NCBI RefSeq assembly: GCF_003049685.1
Contig: NZ_PYSY02000002.1
Location: 1,600,001 to 1,664,000, forward strand
Direction of reading: 5' to 3'
Length of the DNA stretch: 64,000 bases
Source of the DNA: Brucella pituitosa
GTDB lineage: Bacteria; Pseudomonadota; Alphaproteobacteria; Rhizobiales; Rhizobiaceae
Shown: positions 28,357 to 37,305 of the stretch, piece by piece
Numbering within the stretch: position 1 is the stretch's first letter
Layout: every line of letters starts with the position of its first letter
Notes under the pieces: model-generated
Database searches by the model: none
The model's input: only the letters and a program-made list of their open reading frames with translations
What the model was told of the DNA's origin: nothing
Translations under genes and position numbers: made by a program

Positions 28357-30798
28357 ATGCAAACTCATGCACGCGCGGTGGTCATCGGGGGAGGGTGCGT
28401 TGGCGCCTCAATTCTGTATGGTCTGGCAAAAAGAGGTTGGTCAGACGTTGTTCTGTTGGAACGTACCCAGCTTACTGCCGGTTCGACATGGCACGCCGCG
28501 GGCCTGATCCCTTCTTACGCGCGCAACATCAATATCGGGCGCATGATCAACAAGTCTATCGAGATTTATGAAGGGCTGGAAGCAGAGACAGGACAACATG
28601 TCGGCTGGCACAAATGCGGGCAGCTGCGCATCGCCAATACGCGTGATCGTCTCGACGAATATAAGAGCTATATGAGTGTCGCCGAGGTGCAGGGCATCCG
28701 GGCAGAACTTGTTTCTCCGGCCCGTGCGCGTGAGTTATGGCCTCTGCTTGAAAACAATCCTGATATGCTTGGCGCGCTCTATCATCCTGACGACGGCCAT
28801 ATCGCGCCGGCTGACGTAACCATGGCGCTTGCCAAAGGTGCACGCGACAATGGTGCAAAGATTTACCTCAACACGCAGGTGAATGGCTTCGAGCGTCTGC
28901 CGAGCGGCGAGTGGAAGGTGAAAACCAATAATGGCGATATCATCTGCGAGCACATTATTTCGGCCACCGGTAACTATGCTCGTCAGACCGGCGCGATGCT
29001 TGGGCTTGATATTCCCGCAATTCCGATTGTCCACCAGTACTGGATTACCGATGCCGTGCCGGAAGTGATTGAGCGCAAGCGTCAGGGCTTGCCGGAAATG
29101 CCGATCCTGCGTGATGAAGGTTTTGAAGGCTATCTGCGCGAAGAAGGCGATGGCCTGATGTTCGGACCTTATGAAAAGACCGAACATCTGAAGTTGTTTG
29201 CTGAAAATGGTGTGCCTGAGTGGTTCGGTGCCGATCTTCTGGAGGAGGATTTTGACTCCGTTTCGTGGAATTGGGAACGAGCAATGGAACTCGTGCCCAC
29301 ACTTGGTCGGGTTGGCATCAAAGCCAATGTTCGCGGACCATTTCAGATGACAGCCGACGAACTGCCGCTGGTCGGTCCTGCGTGGGGGCTCGACAATGTC
29401 TGGCTCGCGGAGGGGGTTCCAGGCGGCATTTTGTGGGGCGGTGCAATTGGCTATTATCTCTCTGAGCGCATCGTTGAAGGGTGCAACAGTATCGACACGA
29501 GCGAACTCGATCCGCGCCGCTTCGGTGATTATGCCAACAAGAACTGGACCCGCGAAAAGGTGCGAGAAGCATGGGGCACTCATGCGGACCAGCACTATCC
29601 GGGTCAGGATATGCCTGCAGCGCGCCCCCAGAAAACAGCGCCGTCTTATGATCGTTTGACGGAGTTAGGTGCCGTTTGGGGCTGCCTCAATGGCTGGGAA
29701 ATGCCGAACTGGTTTGCACCAAAGGGTGTGGAAGCCAAAGATCAGTATAGCTGGCGTTGGACTGAAAAGGGCAAATATGTTGGCGAGGAAGTTGAAGCCG
29801 TGCGCAATGCGGTCGGCCTTGTCGAAATGACGCCGATGACCAAGTTTGAAGTCAGTGGTCCAGGTGCAGAAGCGTGGCTTGATGGTATTCTTGCCAATCG
29901 ATTGCCGAAAGTGGGCCGCGTTAATCTCACCCATCATCTGACGAAAACGGGCGGAGTGCAGGCCGAATATGTCGTTGCCCGCATGGATGATGACAACTTT
30001 TATATGATTTCTACACCGCGTGCCGAACGCTGGAATTTCGATGATCTGTCAAAGCTTCTGCCTAAGGACGGTAGCGTGAGATTGCGAAACGTTACCAATG
30101 ATCGTGGCTGCTTCACCATCGTCGGCCCGAAGGCGCGCGAGGTTCTGCAGTCGTTGACAGAGATTGATCTGTCCAACGAGGCATTTCCATGGTTTGGCAT
30201 TAAGTCGGGAACGGTCGGGCTTGCCAGTGACGTGCGTCTGCTGCGCGTTAATTACGAAGGCGAACTTGGTTGGGAACTCTATCATCCACTCGCATATCAG
30301 CGGCATTTGCTGGAAGCATTGCTCAATGCAGGCAAAGAGCATGGCTTGCGCCTCATCGGTCTGCATGCACTGGAGTCGCTGCGTCTCGATAAATCCTACC
30401 GTGCGATGTATCGCGACATGAATCCTGAGCTAAGTGCTTGGGAAAGCGGTCTTGAACGCTTTATCCGTCTCGACAAGGGCGACTTCATCGGTAAACAAGC
30501 CCTGCTTGCAGAAAAGGAGCTCGGTATCAAACAGCGTTCCGTTACACTTGCTATCGAAACCGATGGTGCCAGCACGCTGACTTGCGAGGGCGTGTATCAT
30601 AACGGTAAGCTCGTCGGCCGTGTTACATCGGGCAGTTATTCCTACACTTTCAAACACGATATCGCGCTGGCGCTGCTGCCTGTTGAGCTGGTTGTGCCGG
30701 GAACGGAGCTTGAAATCCCGGTTCTGGGTGAAATGCGCAAGGCCCGCGTGATTGAAGAGTCGCCTTACGATCCGGAAGCCAAGCGTGCCCGCGTTTAG
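28357..30798 (+). CDS. FAD-dependent dimethylglycine/sarcosine dehydrogenase-like protein
   Basis: An 813-residue protein with the domain order DAO (FAD) - FAO_M - GcvT - GcvT C-terminal. The dinucleotide site is VVIGGGCVGASILYGLAKRG. STWHAAGL carries the histidine that usually binds FAD covalently in dimethylglycine and sarcosine dehydrogenases. The C-terminal GcvT half (about 430-813) would accept the methyl carbon onto THF. Electrons would pass to ETF, encoded just downstream. The substrate among N-methylglycines and other methylated amino acids is not fixed by sequence. Confidence 0.88.
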   Translation: MQTHARAVVIGGGCVGASILYGLAKRGWSDVVLLERTQLTAGSTWHAAGLIPSYARNINIGRMINKSIEIYEGLEAETGQHVGWHKCGQLRIANTRDRLDEYKSYMSVAEVQGIRAELVSPARARELWPLLENNPDMLGALYHPDDGHIAPADVTMALAKGARDNGAKIYLNTQVNGFERLPSGEWKVKTNNGDIICEHIISATGNYARQTGAMLGLDIPAIPIVHQYWITDAVPEVIERKRQGLPEMPILRDEGFEGYLREEGDGLMFGPYEKTEHLKLFAENGVPEWFGADLLEEDFDSVSWNWERAMELVPTLGRVGIKANVRGPFQMTADELPLVGPAWGLDNVWLAEGVPGGILWGGAIGYYLSERIVEGCNSIDTSELDPRRFGDYANKNWTREKVREAWGTHADQHYPGQDMPAARPQKTAPSYDRLTELGAVWGCLNGWEMPNWFAPKGVEAKDQYSWRWTEKGKYVGEEVEAVRNAVGLVEMTPMTKFEVSGPGAEAWLDGILANRLPKVGRVNLTHHLTKTGGVQAEYVVARMDDDNFYMISTPRAERWNFDDLSKLLPKDGSVRLRNVTNDRGCFTIVGPKAREVLQSLTEIDLSNEAFPWFGIKSGTVGLASDVRLLRVNYEGELGWELYHPLAYQRHLLEALLNAGKEHGLRLIGLHALESLRLDKSYRAMYRDMNPELSAWESGLERFIRLDKGDFIGKQALLAEKELGIKQRSVTLAIETDGASTLTCEGVYHNGKLVGRVTSGSYSYTFKHDIALALLPVELVVPGTELEIPVLGEMRKARVIEESPYDPEAKRARV

Positions 30799-30848
30799 CA
30801 TGCAGATGACGCAAAACAGCGTTTCTATTTGAATGAAAGGTTGGCCTC

Positions 30849-31595
30849 ATGAAGGCAGTTGTCGCAGTAAAGCGGGTTGTAGATTACAACGTAAAGATCC
30901 GTGTTAAGGGAGATGGTTCGGGCGTTGAGCTTGCGAACGTGAAGATGTCGATGAACCCTTTTGACGAGATTGCGGTTGAAGAAGCAATCCGTCTGAAGGA
31001 AGCTGGCAAGGTCACGGAAATCATCGCGGTTTCGGTCGGTCCGGCACAGGCGCAGGAAACGTTGCGCACAGCCCTTGCCATGGGTGCTGATCGCGCGATC
31101 CTCGTGAAGACCGATGACACCGTTGAGCCGCTTGGCGTTGCCAAGGTGTTGAAGGGCGTGGTCGAGGCTGAACAGCCGGATCTCGTTTTCCTCGGCAAGC
31201 AGGCGATCGACGACGATGCCAACCAGACCGGCCAGATGTTGTCGGCATTGCTCAACTGGAGCCAGGCAACGTTTGCCTCGAAGGTGGAACTGGGTGACGG
31301 TTCTGCCAAGGTAACGCGTGAAGTCGATGGCGGTCTTCAGACCATTGATGTGAAGCTTCCTGCCATTGTCACGGTTGATCTTCGTTTGAACCAGCCGCGC
31401 TATGCATCGCTGCCAAACATCATGAAGGCGAAGAAGAAGCCGCTTGATGAAAAGTCGCCTGCCGATTTCGGTGCTGATATTGCGCCGCGTCTCAAGGTCC
31501 TGAAGACCGAAGAGCCGGGTGGCCGCAAGGCTGGCGTGAAGGTCGGTTCGGTCTCCGAACTGGTCGAGAAGCTCAAGGCCGACGGCGTATTGTAA
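30849..31595 (+). CDS. etfB: Electron transfer flavoprotein beta subunit
   Basis: A 248-residue AMP-binding subunit, family-typical in length. It opens [20 protein letters not shown] and contains [36 protein letters not shown] and the beta-subunit signature [20 protein letters not shown]. It forms the ETF heterodimer with EtfA, carrying electrons from flavin dehydrogenases to ETF-ubiquinone oxidoreductase. It lies 50 bases downstream of the demethylating dehydrogenase, so it may serve that enzyme as well as fatty-acid oxidation. Confidence 0.96.
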   Translation: MKAVVAVKRVVDYNVKIRVKGDGSGVELANVKMSMNPFDEIAVEEAIRLKEAGKVTEIIAVSVGPAQAQETLRTALAMGADRAILVKTDDTVEPLGVAKVLKGVVEAEQPDLVFLGKQAIDDDANQTGQMLSALLNWSQATFASKVELGDGSAKVTREVDGGLQTIDVKLPAIVTVDLRLNQPRYASLPNIMKAKKKPLDEKSPADFGADIAPRLKVLKTEEPGGRKAGVKVGSVSELVEKLKADGVL

Positions 31596-31616
31596 GAAAT
31601 CGGAAGGGACAAACAC

Positions 31617-32549
31617 ATGGCTATTCTTCTTATTGCCGAACATGACAATGCAAGCCTTTCCGATCAGACCGCAAAGGCACTGACAGCCGCCGCTCAGATC
31701 GGTGGTGATGTTGATATTCTGGTTGCAGGCAAGGGTGCAAAGGCTGCGGCTGATGCGGCTGCAAAGCTTTCTGGCGTGCGCAAGGTTCTGCTGGCTGAAA
31801 GCGATGCGTTGGAAAATCGTTTGGCTGAGCCACTGGCTGCAGCCATCGTTGAACTCGCAGGAAACTACGACACGATCATTGCACCAGCCACCACGTCGGC
31901 CAAGAATGTGCTGCCGCGTGTGGCAGCACTTCTCGATGTGATGCAGTTGTCGGAAATCATGGAAGTGGTGTCCGCTGATACGTTCAAGCGTCCGATCTAT
32001 GCGGGCAATGCGATCCAGACTGTGCAATCGACCGATGCCAAGAAGGTCATCACGGTTCGTACCGCTTCGTTCCAGGCCACCGGTGAAGGCGGCTCGGCTT
32101 CGGTTGAAAGCGTGAACGCGGCTGCTGATCCTGCGCTGTCGAGCTTCGTTGAAAACGCGCTTTCGGGTGGTGATCGTCCGGAACTGACTTCGGCCAAGAT
32201 CATCATCTCGGGCGGACGTGCGCTTGGTTCGTCGGAAAAGTTCCAGGAAGTGATCTTGCCTGTTGCCGACAAGCTTGGTGCTGCGGTTGGTGCCAGCCGT
32301 GCGGCGGTTGATGCGGGCTATGCGCCCAATGACTGGCAGGTTGGCCAGACGGGCAAGGTGGTTGCACCGGATCTTTACATCGCAGTCGGCATCTCGGGTG
32401 CGATCCAGCATCTTGCAGGCATGAAAGACAGCCGCGTGATTGTTGCGATCAACAAGGACGAGGAAGCTCCGATCTTCCAGGTTGCCGATTATGGGCTCGT
32501 CGGGGATCTCTTCACCGTGTTGCCGGAAATGGAAAAGGCTTCGATCTAA
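31617..32549 (+). CDS. etfA: Electron transfer flavoprotein alpha subunit
   Basis: A 310-residue FAD-binding subunit. The C-terminal FAD domain is clear: [58 protein letters not shown] and [22 protein letters not shown]. It pairs with EtfB from the gene 21 bases upstream. A palindromic repeat element starts at its stop codon. Confidence 0.96.
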   Translation: MAILLIAEHDNASLSDQTAKALTAAAQIGGDVDILVAGKGAKAAADAAAKLSGVRKVLLAESDALENRLAEPLAAAIVELAGNYDTIIAPATTSAKNVLPRVAALLDVMQLSEIMEVVSADTFKRPIYAGNAIQTVQSTDAKKVITVRTASFQATGEGGSASVESVNAAADPALSSFVENALSGGDRPELTSAKIIISGGRALGSSEKFQEVILPVADKLGAAVGASRAAVDAGYAPNDWQVGQTGKVVAPDLYIAVGISGAIQHLAGMKDSRVIVAINKDEEAPIFQVADYGLVGDLFTVLPEMEKASI

Positions 32550-32597
32550 AGCATGTCTCCCGAAAGTGGGAACCGGTTTCGGGATAAAGACATGCTT
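32548..32597. repeat. Palindromic intergenic repeat element
   Basis: AAGCATGTC (32549-32557) and GACATGCTT (32589-32597) bracket an inner CCCGAAAGTGGGAACCGGTTTCGGG. This arrangement is the common Rhizobiales palindromic intergenic element, as I recognise it. It overlaps the end of etfA and may serve as terminator or 3'-end stabiliser. Confidence 0.7.
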
Positions 32598-32611
32598 AAA
32601 AACAAATAGAT

Positions 32612-32651
32612 AGAGCATTTCCAATAATTCAATCAAAACAGGAAATGCTCT
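32612..32651 (+). terminator. Inverted repeat downstream of etfA, probable terminator
   Basis: AGAGCATTTCC (32612-32622) pairs exactly with GGAAATGCTCT (32641-32651) over an 18-nt AT-rich loop. No long T-run follows. The same hairpin type is widespread after genes in Ochrobactrum-like genomes; it separates etfA from the convergent 32699 gene. Confidence 0.5.
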
Positions 32652-32698
32652 AGATATGCAGCAGGTCGCCGGATATTTGGTCTGGCGACCTGTTTGAA

Positions 32699-33607
32699 TT
32701 AAGCATTCTCGATCTTGTTCAGAAACGTCGAAACTGTCTTCATACAGAGATCGCGTTCTTCCACATGTGGCATGTGGCTCGATTCCTCGAAAAGCACCCA
32801 TTCACTACCCGGAACATTATCGACGTAAGGTTTGACCACTAAAGGGGTAGCCTCGTCATAACGACCGGAGATGACAAGTGTTGGTGCTTGAATGTGGTTG
32901 AGGCGGTCTTCAATCGTCCAGTCCTTCATCGTGCCAATCACGTGAAATTCGGTCGGGCCATTCATGTTGCGATAGACGGTATTGTCTTCGTCCATGATGG
33001 CAAAGGTTCGCGCGACTTCCGTTGGCCAAGGGCTCACGCGGCAGACATGCCGGTCGTAGAATACCCTTGAGGCGGCGATATATTCCGGATCGGTCAGCGT
33101 GCCTGCTTCTTCGTGTTTCAACAAAGTCTGTTGTACATCTGAAGGAAGTTCGAGCCGCAAGCGGTTGGCCTCCGCGACCCATGTCCGCATATTGGCAGGT
33201 GAGTTGGCGATGACCAATGCTTTAAGGCCAGTCGGTCTTTGCACGGCATGTTCCGCGCCCAGTATTCCGCCCCATGATTGTCCCAGATAGGCATAGCGAT
33301 CCTGAATGCCGAGATGTGTCAGAAGATTATCCAGCTCTTCCAGAAACAAATCCACGGTCCAGAAATCGGGGCCTTTATCTGGAAGACGTGTGGAGTTTCC
33401 GTTGCCGAGCTGATCGTAATGAATGACTGCACGACCATCGAGTGCTGCAATGTCCTTGAAAGCATCTACATAATCATGCGTGCAGCCGGGGCCGCCATGA
33501 GCGACAACAAGCGGGAGTTTTTCTGAATTGAGTGAGCCGGTAATGCGATACCACGTCCGGTAATCACGGAAGGGGGCAAAGCCTTCCGTCTGATTGATTA
33601 AAGCCAA
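32699..33607 (-). CDS. Proline-iminopeptidase-family hydrolase (PipA-like)
   Basis: A 302-residue alpha/beta hydrolase of peptidase family S33. The oxyanion region is [13 protein letters not shown], the nucleophile elbow GQSWGG (Ser), the acid lies in [10 protein letters not shown] (Asp) and the base in [11 protein letters not shown] (His). No signal peptide, so cytoplasmic. Family members release N-terminal proline or hydrolyse amino-acid amides. Start codon is TTG 33607 behind GGAGG. It lies downstream of, and on the same strand as, the LuxR solo, with a dyad at 33666-33685 in its promoter: the classic pip gene beside a plant-responsive LuxR. The second copy is at 34540. Confidence 0.9.
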   Translation of the reverse strand: MALINQTEGFAPFRDYRTWYRITGSLNSEKLPLVVAHGGPGCTHDYVDAFKDIAALDGRAVIHYDQLGNGNSTRLPDKGPDFWTVDLFLEELDNLLTHLGIQDRYAYLGQSWGGILGAEHAVQRPTGLKALVIANSPANMRTWVAEANRLRLELPSDVQQTLLKHEEAGTLTDPEYIAASRVFYDRHVCRVSPWPTEVARTFAIMDEDNTVYRNMNGPTEFHVIGTMKDWTIEDRLNHIQAPTLVISGRYDEATPLVVKPYVDNVPGSEWVLFEESSHMPHVEERDLCMKTVSTFLNKIENA

Positions 33608-33665
33608 TTTGGTCCTCCATTTGTCTGTTTTTGGAGAACCATAGCGCCGCTTTTTTGGCTGCGGC

Positions 33666-33685
33666 AGCTATCATAACTTATAGGT
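33666..33685 (-). promoter_or_regulatory. lux-box-like dyad upstream of the first pip gene
   Basis: A 20-bp imperfect palindrome with core CTAT-N8-ATAG (plus strand AGCTATCATAACTTATAGGT). It lies between the luxR stop and the pip start, with 22 bases to a possible TATGGT -10 on the minus strand. That spacing would suit a LuxR-type activator overlapping the -35 region. A related box occurs at 34482-34501. Confidence 0.55.
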
Positions 33686-34452
33686 CAGGCATCGAGCAGC
33701 CGCGCACGCGTCGCCCGTACAACGGCCTGAGTACGGTTTTTTGCACCCAGTTTTTTGGCTGCCGCGTTAAGATGCATCACCACTGTTGGAACGGATCTGT
33801 CGATGATGCGTGAGATTTCTTTCGCTGAGAGGCCTTCTGCCGCATAACGCAGACATTCACGCTCGCGAACTGTGAGATGCACCTTGCCAATGCCGCGAAT
33901 ATGCTCGTCAAAAAGCTCATATGCACTTTGATGGAAAATCTGTGCCATCAGATTGAAATCGGCCACATAGCGTAAAGCGCGCTGTCTGAAGTCGGATCGT
34001 GGACCGGAAAATACGCCTGTGACGGTTGCATAATCGCCATGTGGCATATGAATGGGAACGGTGACGCCTGCAGATATATCGCGCTCATGAAGATAGTTTG
34101 CGACGGGTGCCGTGTCTTCCGTCATGAATTCCTGCAGCAGCGATTCAGCTCCCTCATCATAATTCCAGAAGAATGGGACTGATGCCCTGCAGGCAAGACG
34201 CTGCACGGGGTCGATGCGGAAATAGCCCTTTTCTGCCCAGAATTCGAACATGTCATCGCTGATATTGCGCAGTTTCATCAGCGATGGACCCATCATGTCG
34301 CCATTCATGTCGAAAGCGGATGGGGTGTAATCGTAGATGAGGGCCTCGAAGCCCAGAGGCTTCATAGCCTGAAATATCTCATCAATGCGCCCGTCGAGCG
34401 TCTGGTGAGCAGTAAAATTTTGTCTGAAGGTCTCAATCTCGTCTCGCATCAT
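33685..34452 (-). CDS. LuxR solo of the plant-responsive (OryR/PipR) type
   Basis: A 255-residue regulator with an N-terminal autoinducer-binding domain (about 20-165) and a C-terminal LuxR HTH (about 190-250, LTVRERECLRYAAEGLSAKE). Of the six residues conserved in AHL-binding LuxR proteins, Asp81, Pro82, Trp96 and Gly129 are kept. The positions equal to Trp57 and Tyr61 of TraR are Met68 and Trp72. This exact pair of changes defines the subfamily that senses plant-derived compounds. No luxI is in the window. It lies between two pip genes, next to a peptide importer, as in the PipR locus of Pseudomonas. It probably activates both pip promoters. Confidence 0.9.
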   Translation of the reverse strand: MMRDEIETFRQNFTAHQTLDGRIDEIFQAMKPLGFEALIYDYTPSAFDMNGDMMGPSLMKLRNISDDMFEFWAEKGYFRIDPVQRLACRASVPFFWNYDEGAESLLQEFMTEDTAPVANYLHERDISAGVTVPIHMPHGDYATVTGVFSGPRSDFRQRALRYVADFNLMAQIFHQSAYELFDEHIRGIGKVHLTVRERECLRYAAEGLSAKEISRIIDRSVPTVVMHLNAAAKKLGAKNRTQAVVRATRARLLDA

Positions 34453-34481
34453 GGTCTCCGAAACCTGACCCCAAGATTACA

Positions 34482-34501
34482 TCCTATCACTTCTTATAGC
34501 T
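34482..34501 (+). promoter_or_regulatory. lux-box-like dyad between luxR and the second pip gene
   Basis: A 20-bp dyad, TCCTATCACTTCTTATAGCT, that matches the 33666 box (plus-strand orientation) at 14 of 20 positions, sharing CTAT-N8-ATAG. It lies 30-49 bases upstream of the luxR start and 38 bases before the second pip start, so it could control both. An adjacent ATAGCT (34496-34501) and AGCTAT (34512-34517) make a second possible dyad. Confidence 0.55.
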
Positions 34502-34539
34502 GGTGTAGTTTAGCTATTCGGTCCAAAATCAAAAGAAAA

Positions 34540-35487
34540 ATGATGCCGACAATTCGACGCGGGAAACGGGTCGATGCGGTGATCGGGGAACAGATGTGGC
34601 GTGAGATGAAACCGGACAACCGGTATGAAGTGTCTGTGGGCATTCATAAGGTCGTGGCGTATAGTTTTGGAACGGGCGATGAGGTGGTGCTCTGCCTCAA
34701 TGGCGGGCCCGGTTTGCCATGCGACTATCTGAGAGATGCGCATTCTTGTCTGGTTGATGAAGGTTACCGCGTGGTGGCTTTCGATCAGCTTGGAACCGGT
34801 GCGTCTGATCGACCAACTGACCCCGCATTATGGACAATCGCGCGCTATGTCGAGGAAACCGAAACGGTTCGTCAGGCGCTGGGTCTTGGTACAGTGCATC
34901 TTCTTGGCCATTCCTGGGGCGGCTGGCTTGGAATTGACTATGCACTGACCTATCCACAAAATCTGAAGACGCTCATTCTTGAAGATACAGTCGCGGACAT
35001 GCCGCATCTGGTAAGTGAACTGGAGCGGCTGCGCAGCGCGCTGGGACCAGAAACCGTTGCGATGATGCAGAAGCATGAGGCGCAGGGGACGCTCGATCAC
35101 CCGGAATATGCGGCAGCGATCACGATCCTCAATTATCGCCATGTTTGCCGCCTTTCGGATTGGCCCGCACCCGTGAAACGCTCGCTTGATGACTGGAACA
35201 TGGGGCCATATGGTACGATGCAGGGTCCGAACGAGTTTCTCTATACGGGCAACCTGAAAGACTGGAACCGTGTACCTGATCTCGGAAAAATCGAAGTTCC
35301 TGTGCTGATCACGGTTGGGGAGCATGATGAGCTGACGCCTGCCTGCGCTCTGCGCATGAAGCTTGCCTTGAAAAATGCCGAACTGCATGTGGTGCCAAAT
35401 GCCAGCCATATGCCATTTTACGAAAACCCGTCCTATTATTATCCGGCCTTGACCGGCTTTCTCAATCGACATCGTTCCTCTCGATAG
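34540..35487 (+). CDS. Second proline-iminopeptidase-family hydrolase
   Basis: A 315-residue S33-type alpha/beta hydrolase paralogous to the 32699-33607 product (shared blocks HVCR-S-WP, GP-EF and KDW). Oxyanion region is LCLNGGPGLPCDYL (Asn where HGGP is usual), nucleophile GHSWGG, acid in VGEHDELTP and base in NASHMPFYEN. Cytoplasmic. Start taken at MMPTIRRG (34540 or 34543); the frame upstream overlaps luxR. It is followed after 31 bases by a dipeptide-type ABC operon, so peptides or amino-acid amides taken up by that system are its probable substrates. Confidence 0.9.
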   Translation: MMPTIRRGKRVDAVIGEQMWREMKPDNRYEVSVGIHKVVAYSFGTGDEVVLCLNGGPGLPCDYLRDAHSCLVDEGYRVVAFDQLGTGASDRPTDPALWTIARYVEETETVRQALGLGTVHLLGHSWGGWLGIDYALTYPQNLKTLILEDTVADMPHLVSELERLRSALGPETVAMMQKHEAQGTLDHPEYAAAITILNYRHVCRLSDWPAPVKRSLDDWNMGPYGTMQGPNEFLYTGNLKDWNRVPDLGKIEVPVLITVGEHDELTPACALRMKLALKNAELHVVPNASHMPFYENPSYYYPALTGFLNRHRSSR

Positions 35488-35518
35488 ATCAGAATATTAG
35501 GGAGAAACTCCGCAGCCC

Positions 35519-36457
35519 ATGCATCGCTTTCAGTTTGTACTACGCCGCCCCTTCCAGTTGCTGCCGGTTCTGTTCGGGATCAGTGTCATCACATTCGTAC
35601 TGGTCCGGCTCATTCCGGGTGATCCGGCACGTGTGCTTCTGGGCACGCGCGCGACACCAGCAGCCATTGCCAATATCCGTGCGCAATATGGCCTCGATGA
35701 ACCCATGTGGCTTCAATATCTGTATTTCCTGCGCAACATTGCAAATGGCGAAATGGGAAAATCGATCCTCTATAAGATTGACGTCCTGAAGCTGATTGCG
35801 ACACGCATCGAACCGACTTTGATGCTGGTTATTTGCAGTGTCATTCTTTCGATCTTGATCGCCGTCCCTTTGGCCGCGATTGCAGCGCGGCGTAACGGTA
35901 AAATCAGCGATCATGTGATCCGCACGGTCTCGACATTCGGGATTGGCTTTCCGCCCTTCTGGCTCGCCTTGATGCTGATTATCCTCTTTAGTGTAAAGCT
36001 CGATCTGCTGCCGGTTTCAGGCTATGGCAACACGCTGCAAGAGAAGCTCGCGCATCTGGTGCTGCCGAGCCTCACGATAGCACTTTCACTTTCAACTGTG
36101 CTTGCCCGCAGCCTGCGCGCGGCTATGATCCAGTCACTCAATTCGGATGTTGCGACAGCTGCGCGAGCCCGCGGGATGCCTGAAAACATTGTGTTCTGGC
36201 GACATGTTTTACCCAACTCTCTGGTGCCGACTGTTAATTTGCTGGCCGTTAATATTGGCTGGCTGATCGGCAGCACAGTGGTTGTCGAGAGCGTGTTTGC
36301 TCTTCCGGGCATGGGGCAATTGCTGGTGCGTGCGATTTTCTCCCGCGACTATATGGTTGTGCAGGGCGTTGCCATGGTCTTTGCCTGCGCAACGGTTCTG
36401 GTCAATTTCATGGCCGACATCGCCACTGTCGCGCTTGATCCACGGGTGAAGCTATGA
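35519..36457 (+). CDS. Peptide ABC transporter permease, DppB type
   Basis: A 312-residue inner-membrane protein with about six hydrophobic segments and the DppB/OppB pattern: FVLVRLIPGDPARVLLG at the N-terminus, the loop ATAARARGMPENIVFWRHVL, and VVESVFALPGMGQLLVRAI near the end. It overlaps the next permease by ATGA. Expression is probably linked to the upstream pip gene, since 31 bases separate them and no terminator is visible. Confidence 0.93.
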   Translation: MHRFQFVLRRPFQLLPVLFGISVITFVLVRLIPGDPARVLLGTRATPAAIANIRAQYGLDEPMWLQYLYFLRNIANGEMGKSILYKIDVLKLIATRIEPTLMLVICSVILSILIAVPLAAIAARRNGKISDHVIRTVSTFGIGFPPFWLALMLIILFSVKLDLLPVSGYGNTLQEKLAHLVLPSLTIALSLSTVLARSLRAAMIQSLNSDVATAARARGMPENIVFWRHVLPNSLVPTVNLLAVNIGWLIGSTVVVESVFALPGMGQLLVRAIFSRDYMVVQGVAMVFACATVLVNFMADIATVALDPRVKL

Positions 36458-37305
36458 GTGCACGCCTTCTCCCTATAACCCTGATCAACTGGCGCCGTTT
36501 CCTAAGCCGACGCACGACGCTCGCCATCGGGATCGGTGTTCTTGCGTTCTTTGTATTGCTGGCTTTTGGTGCGCCGCTGATTGCCCCTTTTGATCCCGTT
36601 GTTCAAAATGCTGACGTTCGTTTGCAGCCACCGTCATGGTTGCACCCGTTCGGGACTGATAATTTCGGGCGGGATATTCTCTCTCGCGTTATCTGGGGTG
36701 CACGTATCGATCTTCAGATCGCAGTCTTCGGTGTCATATTCCCTTTCGCCATTGGAACGGTCGTCGGCACGGTTGCCGGGTTTTTTGGTGGCATCGTTGA
36801 TACGATCTTCATGCGCCTGATCGATATCATTCTGGCGTTCCCATTTCTGGTTCTGATGCTATCGATCATTGCCATTCTGGGGCCAGGTCTTAAGAGCTTT
36901 TATATCGCCATGGCACTGGTTGGATGGGTTTCTTACGCCCGCCTTGTTCGGGCGCAGATACTGGTTCTGAAATCCACCGACTATGCCGTTGCTGCTGAAA
37001 GCCTTGGCTTCAGCCGTTTCCGTATCATGTTCCGCCATCTTCTGCCGAATGCCATTGCCGGATCGCTGGTTTTCGTAATGTCGGATGCCGTTCTCGTACT
37101 GCTGAACGGTGCGGCAATCAGCTATCTTGGACTTGGTGTGCAGCCACCTGTTGCAGAATGGGGTGTCATGGTTGCGGAAGGCCAGCCGTTTGTGACCACG
37201 GCCTGGTGGATCACCTTGTTTCCCGGACTCTCTATCGTGTTTCTGGCTTTTGGTTTTAGCATGCTCGGCGATGGACTGGGTGAAGCGCTGGGAGTGCACG
37301 AATGA
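36454..37305 (+). CDS. Peptide ABC transporter permease, DppC type
   Basis: A 283-residue partner permease. DppC features: N-terminal LAFGAPLIAPFDP, HPFGTDNFGRDILSRVIWG, the loop AVAAESLGFSRFRIMFRHLL and SYLGLGVQPPVAEWGVMV. Overlaps both neighbours by ATGA. Confidence 0.93.
   Translation: MSARLLPITLINWRRFLSRRTTLAIGIGVLAFFVLLAFGAPLIAPFDPVVQNADVRLQPPSWLHPFGTDNFGRDILSRVIWGARIDLQIAVFGVIFPFAIGTVVGTVAGFFGGIVDTIFMRLIDIILAFPFLVLMLSIIAILGPGLKSFYIAMALVGWVSYARLVRAQILVLKSTDYAVAAESLGFSRFRIMFRHLLPNAIAGSLVFVMSDAVLVLLNGAAISYLGLGVQPPVAEWGVMVAEGQPFVTTAWWITLFPGLSIVFLAFGFSMLGDGLGEALGVHE

Noticed and set aside
33685-34452. A classical LuxR/LuxI quorum-sensing pair
   Set aside because: No luxI-type synthase gene is in the window, and the ligand-pocket residues are not those of AHL receptors.
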